30,288 nucleotides of DNA, taken from JAENVT01 sp031370825 (GTDB lineage: Bacteria > Actinomycetota > Acidimicrobiia > Acidimicrobiales > Ilumatobacteraceae). The translations under genes were made by a program, and so were the position numbers. The notes below the pieces were generated by a model. It was not told where the DNA came from. It ran no database searches and was given only the letters and a program-made list of their open reading frames with translations. The DNA is taken from contig JANMRB010000022.1 of assembly GCA_031370825.1 (NCBI GenBank), positions 1 to 30,288 of the forward strand, in the 5' to 3' direction. Positions 1 through 6,941 of this stretch are shown one piece after another; position 1 is the stretch's first letter; each line of letters starts with the position of its first letter.

Positions 1-1094
1 CACCATGTTTCGGCGACAGCGGTGTGCTCGATCAGCAGGCTCTGGGCGGCCAGCAGGTCCACGGCACCAATGCCGCGCCCCGCTGACACCAGACGCCACG
101 TCGTTGGTTCGAGATCCGCCTCGGTGAGCTCGCGTCCGATCTTCGCCGACCAGGTGTCCACCTCGACAGCAAGATTGACGGCGAGGAGAGTTGCCGCCGC
201 TTTCCACATCGCTGGATCCGACAACGGTGTCGGCGACGATATCTCGATGCTGCTGCCGAGGCCTTCGAGCAGGGAGGCGCAGTGCTCGGCGGCGCTGGCG
301 TTGGCGGGGTCGACAGAGCTGCCGCTGAAGGCTTGGGTCCACAGCCCGACGCGCAGTGGCGGGCACGGCAGACTTGCCGCGGGCAGCAGAGGCGGTGAAC
401 CTGCCACCGATATTGCGTCGACGAGGCCGGCGGTGTCACGGACCGACCGGGTCACGATACCTTCAGCGTTCATGCCGGTGCGACCATCGGAGGACACGCT
501 GGCGATCGTGTGGCCCCGTGTTGGCTTCAACCCGACGAGGCCGCAATGGGCCGACGGAATACGTATCGATCCGGAGATGTCGTTGGCGTGTGCAGCCGCA
601 ACCAGTCGCGCCGCGACGGCTGCCGCAGAACCACCCGACGACCCACCCGGCGTGTGCCCCAGGGCCCATGGATTGTGCGTTGGACCGAACGCTTCGGGCT
701 CACAGGTTCCTACGCAGGCGAGCTCCGGTGTGTTGGTTCGGCCCAGCGGTATCAGCCCGGCAGCGCGAAAGGCGAGAGCCAGCGGCGCATCCGTCTCGGC
801 GCGAAAACCGATGTCCCGTAGCGCGCGCATGCCCATCGTGTACGGCTCGCCCGCCTCGCGGCAGCGGTAGTCCTTGAACAAGAATGGCACACCTCGGAAC
901 GGACCATCCGGCAATGCACGCTCGGCGTCGAGGCGCGCTCGTTCGTACTGACGGTGAACCATGACGTTGAGCTGTGGGTCGACCCGCTCGATTCGCTCGA
1001 TGGCGTGTTCGACGAGCTCGCGCGGATGAACGAGGTTGTTGCGCACCAGTTCGGCCTGCGCCGTGGCGTCGAGGTCAATGAGGGAATCGTCCAC
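1..1094 (-). CDS. Amidase signature family protein (3' end cut by window edge)
   Basis: The protein belongs to the amidase signature (AS) family, which hydrolyses amide bonds with a Ser-cisSer-Lys triad. About 364 residues are visible and the frame is still open at base 1, so the C-terminus is missing; family members are usually 450-500 aa. Counting from the GTG at 1094, I see FLFKD with the catalytic Lys near 74, the Gly/Ser-rich GGSSGGSAAAV near 150-160 with the cis-Ser, and GSIRIP near 175-180 with the nucleophile Ser176. The start overlaps the last 20 bases of the upstream SDR gene, which suggests translational coupling; a later start cannot be excluded. It is the third gene of a PEP-domain protein/SDR/amidase operon. 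The substrate is unknown, and the family covers aryl and aliphatic amides as well as amidotransferase subunits. Confidence 0.9.
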   Translation of the reverse strand, partial: MDDSLIDLDATAQAELVRNNLVHPRELVEHAIERIERVDPQLNVMVHRQYERARLDAERALPDGPFRGVPFLFKDYRCREAGEPYTMGMRALRDIGFRAETDAPLALAFRAAGLIPLGRTNTPELACVGTCEPEAFGPTHNPWALGHTPGGSSGGSAAAVAARLVAAAHANDISGSIRIPSAHCGLVGLKPTRGHTIASVSSDGRTGMNAEGIVTRSVRDTAGLVDAISVAGSPPLLPAASLPCPPLRVGLWTQAFSGSSVDPANASAAEHCASLLEGLGSSIEISSPTPLSDPAMWKAAATLLAVNLAVEVDTWSAKIGRELTEADLEPTTWRLVSAGRGIGAVDLLAAQSLLIEHTAVAETW

Positions 1095-1743
1095 CGTTGA
1101 CCAAGATCGTCTGAGCGCTGACGAACTTCGAGTCGTCACCGAGGAGGTAGCAGTAGGTACCGAGGAGATCGTCGGGCTCCATGACCCGGCCGAGCGGCGT
1201 CGCTGTGGGGTCGTACGTGCCGAGCACAGCGGATCCCTCTGTGGGTGTGAACCCCGGCCCGACGCAATTGACCCGGATCTGCTGAGGGCCGAGCTCGAAC
1301 GCAAGCGTCCTGGTCATTGACACCACGGCACCTTTCGAAGCGACGTAGTGAAGGAAGCCCTGCGAACCGTTGAATGCTGTTGTCGACGAGACGTTGACGA
1401 TCGAGCCCCCGTTGGGCATGTGCTTGGATGCCTCGCGCGAGCAGAGAAATGTCCCCCGGACATTGACCGCCATCATCTGATCCCACTCAGCCACCGAGAT
1501 CTCTTGGAAGGGACGCCGGCCGACCAGCAGGGCGGCGTTGTTGACGAGCCCATCGATGTCTCCCACCTGATCGAAGAGGGAGATGACGTCCTGCTCGTCG
1601 CTGACATCACACACGATGTCGCACCCCGGCAAGATGTCGCTCGAGGTGACCGCCGCGCCGCGCTCACGCAGTTCGCCGACGAGTCGCGCGCCGATGCCGC
1701 GTGCGCCACCCGTGACAACTATCCGCTTGCCCTTAACACTCAC
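1075..1743 (-). CDS. SDR-family NAD(P)-dependent oxidoreductase
   Basis: This is a classical short-chain dehydrogenase of about 222 aa. The cofactor motif TGGARGIG is at residues 11-18, NNAA at 68-71, and the catalytic Ser120, Tyr133 and Lys137 (YVASK) are in place. The C-terminus ends in the usual ILVNGG-type strand, so the protein looks complete. I chose the GTG at 1743 because it lies 10 bases after the stop of the upstream gene and puts the first beta-strand at the normal distance. A longer frame from 1788 would overlap the upstream gene by 35 bases and adds residues that do not look like SDR. It probably oxidises or reduces a hydroxyl/keto group in the pathway served by its operon partners; the substrate cannot be read from sequence. 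Confidence 0.92.
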   Translation of the reverse strand: MSVKGKRIVVTGGARGIGARLVGELRERGAAVTSSDILPGCDIVCDVSDEQDVISLFDQVGDIDGLVNNAALLVGRRPFQEISVAEWDQMMAVNVRGTFLCSREASKHMPNGGSIVNVSSTTAFNGSQGFLHYVASKGAVVSMTRTLAFELGPQQIRVNCVGPGFTPTEGSAVLGTYDPTATPLGRVMEPDDLLGTYCYLLGDDSKFVSAQTILVNGGRFPH

Positions 1744-1753
1744 TCGGTCACAC

Positions 1754-3472
1754 TCACGTGTTGGCGCGCTCCATGATGGTGACGACACCTCTCGTGCCGT
1801 CGACCTCGAGCAGGTCGCCGGTCTTGATCCGCAGCGTCGCCACCGACGTGCCGACCACGCAGGGGATCCCGTACTCGCGGCTGACCGTTGCGGCGTGGGT
1901 CAACGAGCCGCCGCCGTCGCAGACGCATGCACCGATGATCGCGAACGCCGGCGTCCAGTTCGGTGAGGTCGCCTCAGTGACGAGGATCTCGCCCTCTTCC
2001 AGATCGAACAGCTCGGTCGCGGACAGCATCACTCGAGCTTTGCCGGTATAGGTGCCGGCCGACGCGGGAAAGCCGGTGAGCGTCGACGTGTGCGGATCCG
2101 CCTTCAGGCCGGCGAAGTAGTGGCTGTGCATCCCGAAGATCTCGATCAGGACGGGGTCCTCGACCTTCTCGGGCAGCGTGCCGACGACTTTCGGAATGGT
2201 GGCGCGTAGTCCCTGGTAGTGGTCGTAGTACTCGTGGCGCGCAGTGGCGATCGATTGCTTGTCCTTCCATGCGACTTCGCCATTGCACACCTCCTGCAGT
2301 TCGGGAAAGAACAGGAAGGTCGTGTCGTCGTAGGTGTCGGCGCCGACAGCCTCGGCAGCCGCCAATGCGCCACGGCGCAACGGGATCGACGAGCGGAGGT
2401 CGATGTAGTAGTTGTGATCCTCGTTCCACCACGCGAAGTTGGCGACGGTGCAGATGCCCAGCAGCTCGTTGAAGGCAGCGAGGTTGTCGCCGTTCAGCTT
2501 CGAGCGGGCAGCATCGATCGCCTCGTCGCGTTCGCGGTGCGAGTCGACCAGCGAGCTGTCGAAGTTATGACGTTCCTCCATCTGCACGAAGTTGCGCAAC
2601 TGACCCAGTGGTGACGCTTGGTCCTCGATCCACGACGGGATGTTGATGTCGGCGATGCCCTCCGTGCGCCAGCCGTGCACCTTGAGGAAGTCGTCGAACT
2701 TCGTCAACCAGATCGAGCCGTTGCCGCCGGCCTTCGATAGGGCGGCGCGGATCTGACCCGGCTCGTGGTCGAAGAGGTCTGCAATATCGAGGCGCTTGGC
2801 CTCGTCGGCCAGGTCCCACATCGCCCTGTCCGTCTCCATGATCTTGGAGTCTCGGCCCTGCAGCATCTTGGCGATGTTTCCTGGGTCGATGCCGTTGCCG
2901 GCGCACAACCCGTACAGCTGCAGGTAGATGGCCAGCAGTGGGTACATGATCTCGAAGTGGATCTCCCAGGCCCGGTTGTTGAAGGTGCGCGCATCGACGA
3001 TGTACTGCCCGATCTCAGCGAGCGACTTGCCAGCGAAGTCATAGCTCTCGAAGTAGCCGAGCCCGAGCTCGAGCTCCCACTTGCGCTCCTCCCAGATGGC
3101 GTCGAAGTTGCCCAGGAACTTGGGCATGTTCTTTTCGATGCGTGCCGCCCGGAAACCGATCTCCCATTGCGACGTGATGGGCACTTCACCCTCGTACAGG
3201 AAGGGCCCGCCCATGCGCTGCACCAGGCCCCCGGCCGGCGGCAGCGGCAGTTGATGGGCGGCGAGCTGTGTGCTCCACCCTGCACTCGTGACGAAGCTGA
3301 ATCCAAGCGGCGAGAACCCACGCGGCCAGTGGAAGTCGACGAACCAGAAGCGCGACTCGTCCTCCTTGCGGAACGGTCCGGATTTCATCCGCAGCCATGG
3401 GTCATCGATGTGTTCGGGCTTCCAGCCTGGATACCAGTCGAGGAACTGATCGACGGGAACGATCTCTGCCAT
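1754..3472 (-). CDS. PEP-utilising (phosphohistidine) domain protein, PEP synthase/rifampin-phosphotransferase-like, no ATP-grasp domain
   Basis: The protein has 572 aa. Its last ~90 residues form a PEP-utilising-enzyme mobile domain: the motif GGSLTHAATVSREYGIPCV carries the expected phosphoryl-accepting His526, followed by the GD-x-LEVDGTRG end seen in PEP synthase and rifampin phosphotransferase. The first ~450 residues are rich in Trp/Tyr/Phe and resemble the substrate-binding middle part of those enzymes (FHWPRGFSPLGF near 40-50). No ATP-grasp/PPDK ATP-binding domain is present. The family normally moves phosphate from ATP via the His to pyruvate or a hydroxyl group; two-subunit versions such as phenylphosphate synthase split the ATP domain off. 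It may therefore need a partner subunit not seen here. The ATG at 3472 is preceded by GGGGG at 3478-3482; an in-frame TTG at 3484 is less likely. It heads an operon with the SDR and amidase. Confidence 0.8.
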   Translation of the reverse strand: MAEIVPVDQFLDWYPGWKPEHIDDPWLRMKSGPFRKEDESRFWFVDFHWPRGFSPLGFSFVTSAGWSTQLAAHQLPLPPAGGLVQRMGGPFLYEGEVPITSQWEIGFRAARIEKNMPKFLGNFDAIWEERKWELELGLGYFESYDFAGKSLAEIGQYIVDARTFNNRAWEIHFEIMYPLLAIYLQLYGLCAGNGIDPGNIAKMLQGRDSKIMETDRAMWDLADEAKRLDIADLFDHEPGQIRAALSKAGGNGSIWLTKFDDFLKVHGWRTEGIADINIPSWIEDQASPLGQLRNFVQMEERHNFDSSLVDSHRERDEAIDAARSKLNGDNLAAFNELLGICTVANFAWWNEDHNYYIDLRSSIPLRRGALAAAEAVGADTYDDTTFLFFPELQEVCNGEVAWKDKQSIATARHEYYDHYQGLRATIPKVVGTLPEKVEDPVLIEIFGMHSHYFAGLKADPHTSTLTGFPASAGTYTGKARVMLSATELFDLEEGEILVTEATSPNWTPAFAIIGACVCDGGGSLTHAATVSREYGIPCVVGTSVATLRIKTGDLLEVDGTRGVVTIMERANT

Positions 3473-3484
3473 AGTGACCCCCAA

Positions 3485-3608
3485 CTAAAAATCGGTGTTC
3501 TCGGTACCCGTCCCCACACGGGCTGCGATGGGCGATGCTATATCACGCAGTTCGAATCACTCACGTCCGTCAACGAGCCACGCAATTCCGCCAACTAGCT
3601 TCGCCGGG
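3485..3608. promoter_or_regulatory. Divergent intergenic region between the PEP-domain operon and the phosphatase gene
   Basis: This 124-bp gap must hold promoters for both directions. On the plus strand a TAGCTT -10 element sits next to the phosphatase start. A short inverted repeat, CCCGT at 3507-3511 and ACGGG at 3518-3522, could be an operator but is too short to trust. Confidence 0.5.
3596..3601 (+). promoter_or_regulatory. -10 element of a probable leaderless promoter (phosphatase gene)
   Basis: TAGCTT matches TANNNT and ends 7 nt before the GTG at 3609, so transcription would begin at or next to the start codon. No convincing -35 box is visible. Confidence 0.5.
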
Positions 3609-4394
3609 GTGAGCGAGCTGAACCTCCTGCAATCCACAATCGACGCTGCCCGCGCGGGCGGCGCACGGCTGATGGAAGGCCTGTCGCGGCCGACCGAGAT
3701 CCACCAGAAGTCGGCCAGGTCCAACATCGTGACGTGGGCCGACGAGGCGTCGCAGGCGACGATCGTCGAACTACTGCTGGATCGCTACCCGGACCACGCG
3801 ATCCTCGGCGAAGAGGGATCGGCGGGCAATCCGGATGGGCCGTACACGTGGATCGTTGACCCGCTCGACGGGACTTCCAACTACGCGCGCGGCATGTCGC
3901 CGTGGGGGGTGTCGGTCGCTGTTCGCGAGACAGGCGGTCCACTGCTGGCGGGTGTGATCTTCGACCCGTTGCGCGACGAGATGTACGCGGTCGAACGCGG
4001 GGGTGGTACCACCTGCCGGCCGAGCGACACCACCGACATCGGCAAGGCGCTGATCGCTACCGGATTGCAGAACGACGATCCGTCGGCGATCCACGAGCAC
4101 GCGTTGCGCATCGAGCAGATGCACCTGCACTGCCGCGGCACGAGGGCCATCGGCTGTCCGTCATTTGCTCTGGCATATGTGGCTGCAGGAAAGCTCGACG
4201 GGTTCGTGGAGAAGGACGCGACGTATGCCTGGGACGTCGCGGCAGCCGTGTTGCTGTTGGAAGAGGCCGGGGGAGTGGCGACCGGGTTCGAAGGAGAGCC
4301 GGTCAACCTCGGCGCCGGCATCGCCAACATCGTCGCGTCCAATTCGCAGATCCACGCCGATCTGCTCGACATCGTCAACCTGAGGAGGGCCTGA
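3609..4394 (+). CDS. Inositol-monophosphatase-family phosphatase
   Basis: The 261-aa protein is a complete Mg-dependent sugar/inositol phosphatase of the IMPase fold. The metal-binding motifs are GEEG (Glu68/69), DPLDGTSNY at 84-92 (canonical DPLDGTTNF), and WDVAA with Asp209. Family members hydrolyse inositol 1-phosphate, histidinol phosphate, fructose 1,6-bisphosphate or PAP; these motifs do not separate the options. I chose the GTG at 3609 because the first helix of the family starts right after it and a -10 element lies 7 nt upstream. The frame is open from 3495, but the extra 38 residues look non-coding. The next gene follows after one base, so the two are probably co-transcribed. Confidence 0.9.
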   Translation: MSELNLLQSTIDAARAGGARLMEGLSRPTEIHQKSARSNIVTWADEASQATIVELLLDRYPDHAILGEEGSAGNPDGPYTWIVDPLDGTSNYARGMSPWGVSVAVRETGGPLLAGVIFDPLRDEMYAVERGGGTTCRPSDTTDIGKALIATGLQNDDPSAIHEHALRIEQMHLHCRGTRAIGCPSFALAYVAAGKLDGFVEKDATYAWDVAAAVLLLEEAGGVATGFEGEPVNLGAGIANIVASNSQIHADLLDIVNLRRA

Positions 4395-4395
4395 G

Positions 4396-5280
4396 ATGGA
4401 ACCGGGTGTGCCAGTTTCCGTTCTGGATTCTGCTGTCACGGTTCATCACGGCGTGGAGTTCGCGACCGTCGAGGGGTTCCGGCCGCTACTGCTCGATCTG
4501 TACGTCCCGCCTCGCGGCGCCGCATCGGGAGCGGCGATCGTCTATCTGCATGGCGGAGGCTGGGCCGTCGGTACGCGCCGCCGTTTCGGCAGGGCATTCG
4601 TCGAGTGGTCACCCACGCCACTCGACCGTCTTGCACAGGCGGGCTTCGTAGTCGCCACCGTCGACTATCGCCTCAGCGGAGAGGCCCGGTTTCCCGCACA
4701 GCTCCACGACGTGAAGGCTGCGATCCGATGGTTGCGGGGCAACTCGGAACGACTCGGTGTGGACGTGGACACGATCGTCGCATGGGGCGAGTCCGCTGGT
4801 GGCCATTTGGCGATGCTCGCCGGCCTGACCGCGGACCGATCCGAACTCGAGGGTGACGTCGGGCAGCATCTCGCCGAAGCCAGTGCGGTCGCCGGTGTCA
4901 TTGACTGGTACGGACCGATGAACTTGCTGTCGATCGGCTCGCAGCACGCTCCCGGCAGCGGCAAGGATCCCGACGAGCCGCAGTCGTGGGAATCCTCGAT
5001 GGTCGGCGTCCCTCTGCAGACCGATCCGGCGCGCACACTTGCCGCCAGTCCGATCTCTTATGTGGACGAAGGGGCGCCACTGGTTCAAATTCACCACGGC
5101 ACCGCCGACACCCTCGTTCCCTTCGCTCAGAGCGTCGAGTTTGCCGAGGCACTGCGTGAGGCAGGCGGGACCGTTGAGCTGATTGCGGTCGAAGGCAGCG
5201 ATCATTTCTGGACGGGAGCTCCCGACTTGGCCGGGATCTTCGACGCCTCCCTGGCGTTCGCTCGACGCGTCACCGCGTGA
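4396..5280 (+). CDS. Alpha/beta hydrolase (BD-FAE/HSL-like carboxylesterase)
   Basis: The protein has 294 aa and no signal peptide. The oxyanion-hole motif HGGGW is at residues 52-56, the nucleophile elbow GESAGGH carries Ser133, and Asp238 (HGTAD) and His270 (GSDHFW) complete the triad. These features place it with cytosolic carboxylesterases of the hormone-sensitive-lipase or feruloyl-esterase-like group. The ATG comes one base after the phosphatase stop and has a perfect AGGAGG at 4383-4388, so it is the second gene of a two-gene operon. The natural ester substrate is unknown. Confidence 0.92.
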   Translation: MEPGVPVSVLDSAVTVHHGVEFATVEGFRPLLLDLYVPPRGAASGAAIVYLHGGGWAVGTRRRFGRAFVEWSPTPLDRLAQAGFVVATVDYRLSGEARFPAQLHDVKAAIRWLRGNSERLGVDVDTIVAWGESAGGHLAMLAGLTADRSELEGDVGQHLAEASAVAGVIDWYGPMNLLSIGSQHAPGSGKDPDEPQSWESSMVGVPLQTDPARTLAASPISYVDEGAPLVQIHHGTADTLVPFAQSVEFAEALREAGGTVELIAVEGSDHFWTGAPDLAGIFDASLAFARRVTA

Positions 5281-5296
5281 CCGAAGCGGCGCGCTC

Positions 5297-5302
5297 TAGG
5301 GT
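5297..5302 (+). promoter_or_regulatory. -10 element of a probable leaderless promoter (Ddn-family gene)
   Basis: TAGGGT matches TANNNT and ends 6 nt before the ATG at 5309. No Shine-Dalgarno sequence is present between them. Confidence 0.5.
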
Positions 5303-5308
5303 GTTCGG

Positions 5309-5749
5309 ATGAGCAAGGAACCGTTGGACAGTGCGATGGATTGGGTGGCCGAGCACACCCGCAAGTACGTCGAAACCGGTGGCGACAACGGGTTCATGTG
5401 GCGGGGTTACCCAACCGTCGTGTTGACGACTACTGGTCGTAAATCAGGCGACCTTCGCCGCAACGCATTGATCTTCGGCCGCGACGGCCAGGATCACATA
5501 CTCATCGCTTCCTTCGGTGGTCGCCCGACCCATCCGCTGTGGTATCTCAACCTCGTCGCTGAGCCCTCGGTGACGATCCAGGAACGTGCCGAAGTGGTTC
5601 GAGGCGTCGCTGAAACCGTTCCCGAGGGCGAGGACAGGGATCGACTGTGGGCCCAGATGGCAGCGATCTTCCCGCCGTACGAGGAGTACCAGGCCAAGAC
5701 GGAGCGACGGATCCCCGTCGTGCGCGTGCGGCCCGTCGGCCGGGCGTGA
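5309..5749 (+). CDS. Nitroreductase/deazaflavin (F420)-dependent oxidoreductase, Ddn family
   Basis: The 146-aa protein matches the Ddn family (split beta-barrel F420-binding proteins of actinobacteria) in length and motifs. It has LTTTGRKSG near residues 37-45, followed by the GGRPTHPLWYLNLVAEPSV block near 70-88, which forms the cofactor-side strand and helix. Family members reduce enones, quinones or nitroaromatics with F420H2; several have unknown substrates. It starts 28 bases after the esterase gene but appears to have its own promoter. An inverted repeat follows its stop codon directly. Confidence 0.9.
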   Translation: MSKEPLDSAMDWVAEHTRKYVETGGDNGFMWRGYPTVVLTTTGRKSGDLRRNALIFGRDGQDHILIASFGGRPTHPLWYLNLVAEPSVTIQERAEVVRGVAETVPEGEDRDRLWAQMAAIFPPYEEYQAKTERRIPVVRVRPVGRA

Positions 5750-5779
5750 CCCCAGCTACATGCGTCCATCGAGCTGGGG
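5750..5779 (+). terminator. Inverted repeat after the Ddn-family gene, possible terminator
   Basis: CCCCAGCT at 5750-5757 and AGCTGGGG at 5772-5779 form a perfect 8-bp stem with a 14-nt loop directly after the stop codon. There is no T-tract, so it would not be a classical intrinsic terminator; it could also protect mRNA or bind a protein. Confidence 0.4.
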
Positions 5780-5780
5780 T

Positions 5781-5810
5781 TCAAACCTCCTCTAACCTCC
5801 TCAAACCTCC
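5781..5810. repeat. Three tandem 10-bp repeats (TCAAACCTCC type)
   Basis: The units TCAAACCTCC, TCTAACCTCC and TCAAACCTCC follow each other without spacers. The core AACCT occurs again at 5846 and 5866. The 10-bp period matches one helical turn, so a protein could contact the same DNA face at each unit. The array lies ~100 bp upstream of the HTH-ATPase gene. Confidence 0.75.
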
Positions 5811-5854
5811 ATTAGTCCCTGGCAAGTCGGCAGAAATCAGCCTCGAACCTTCAC

Positions 5855-5865
5855 TAGTCTGACTA
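5855..5865. promoter_or_regulatory. 11-bp palindrome upstream of the HTH-ATPase gene, candidate operator
   Basis: TAGTC-T-GACTA is a perfect inverted repeat and ends 27 bp before the putative -10 element of the gene at 5907. This position suits an activator or autoregulator. The palindrome lies between two AACCT cores. Confidence 0.4.
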
Positions 5866-5892
5866 AACCTACACTTTTATCGAAGTGGCGGG

Positions 5893-5898
5893 TAGGAT
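5893..5898 (+). promoter_or_regulatory. -10 element of the HTH-ATPase gene, probably leaderless
   Basis: TAGGAT matches TANNNT and ends 8 nt before the GTG at 5907. The Shine-Dalgarno signal is weak, which favours leaderless translation. Confidence 0.5.
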
Positions 5899-5906
5899 TC
5901 TCGACT

Positions 5907-6914
5907 GTGAATGGAGATTCGCTGTCAACGGCACCGATCAGCGTCACCGAGGTGGCCGATCTGCTGGGGGTCAGCGTCAGCCATGTCCGCCAGCTCGCCG
6001 ACCGCGATGTCCTCCCCTCGACCCGCACCAAGGGCGGGCACCGTCGCTTCGACCCGATCGCGGTGCTTGAGGCTTGGAACCGGTATCTGCCTGCCCGTCA
6101 CAAACCGCCGAGGGTCACCATCCGCGAACAACACCCGCTCGCCGGTACCGACGAGGATGCCCTTTGGAGTGCGCTCGCGCCGCAGCTCGCGCTGCCTGCA
6201 CGGGCCGAGGCCGTCGCCCAGTACATCACCACCGAGATGGTGAACAACGCCATCGACCATTCGCAGGGGACGACCGTTACTGTCACCGCCGTCCGCGAGC
6301 ACGGCTTGTGGACCATCGAAGTCGTCGACGACGGCGACGGAATCTTCGAGCACCTCGCCACAGGACTTGACCTCGACAATCGGCTTCAGTCACTCGCCGA
6401 ACTGACAAAGGGCAAACGCACCACCGACCCGACGAGGCACACCGGCGAAGGCATCTTCTTCTCCTCCAAAGCCGCGGAGGTGTTTACCATCGAAGCCAAC
6501 GGCTGGCGGCTCACGTTCGACAACGAACGCGAGGACTTCGCCTACGGCGTCTCGCCAATCAACAAGGGGACCGTCGTGCGCTACACGATGGACCCGAAGA
6601 CGGAACGCACCATCCAGCGCCTGTTCGAGCAGTACACCGACGACGAGTTCCGGTTCTCCAGAACGGTCCCGCGGATCAAGCTGTACGAGATCGGCACCCG
6701 GTTCGTGTCGCGCAGCGAGGCCAAACGTCTCGGCATTGGGCTTGAGCAATTCAGCGAGGTCGAACTCGACTTCGCCGGTGTCACAGACGTCGGGCAGGGC
6801 TTCGCCGACGAACTATTCCGGGTGTGGGCCGGCGCCCATCCGGACACATCGCTGTTGCCGATCAAGATGAACGAGGCGGTCACATTCATGGTGCACCGCA
6901 CCCGGTCGAACTGA
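5907..6914 (+). CDS. Helix-turn-helix / GHKL ATPase / STAS-like (DUF4325-type) fusion protein
   Basis: The 335-aa protein has three parts. Residues 11-60 form an excisionase/MerR-like winged HTH (SVTEVADLLGVSVSHVRQL, then TKGGHRRFDP as the wing). Residues ~75-230 form a GHKL (HATPase_c) domain: the N-box has Glu110 and Asn114 (TEMVNNAIDHS), the G1 box is DDGDGI at 141-146, and the G2-like loop is HTGEGIFFSSKAAE at 178-191. Residues ~255-330 match the STAS-like DUF4325 pattern: FVSRSEAKRL, then the acidic VELDFAGVTDVGQGFADELF at 285-304. There is no His kinase dimerisation domain and no membrane segment. ATPase plus STAS resembles an anti-sigma/anti-anti-sigma pair joined in one chain, but here attached to a DNA-binding domain. 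The function is unknown. A start at the GTG is supported by the -10 element. It stands alone among catabolic genes. Confidence 0.85.
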   Translation: MNGDSLSTAPISVTEVADLLGVSVSHVRQLADRDVLPSTRTKGGHRRFDPIAVLEAWNRYLPARHKPPRVTIREQHPLAGTDEDALWSALAPQLALPARAEAVAQYITTEMVNNAIDHSQGTTVTVTAVREHGLWTIEVVDDGDGIFEHLATGLDLDNRLQSLAELTKGKRTTDPTRHTGEGIFFSSKAAEVFTIEANGWRLTFDNEREDFAYGVSPINKGTVVRYTMDPKTERTIQRLFEQYTDDEFRFSRTVPRIKLYEIGTRFVSRSEAKRLGIGLEQFSEVELDFAGVTDVGQGFADELFRVWAGAHPDTSLLPIKMNEAVTFMVHRTRSN

Positions 6915-6941
6915 ACCTGCCGACTGTGTCATTGAGGACAT

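Noticed and set aside
22..870. Long plus-strand open frame (282 aa)
   Set aside because: It is antisense to the amidase, has no recognisable motif and shows the Arg/Ala/Ser-rich composition of shadow frames in high-GC DNA.
5781..5810. CRISPR-like repeat
   Set aside because: The units are 10 bp, directly tandem and without spacers, and no cas gene is present; an operator-like array is more likely.
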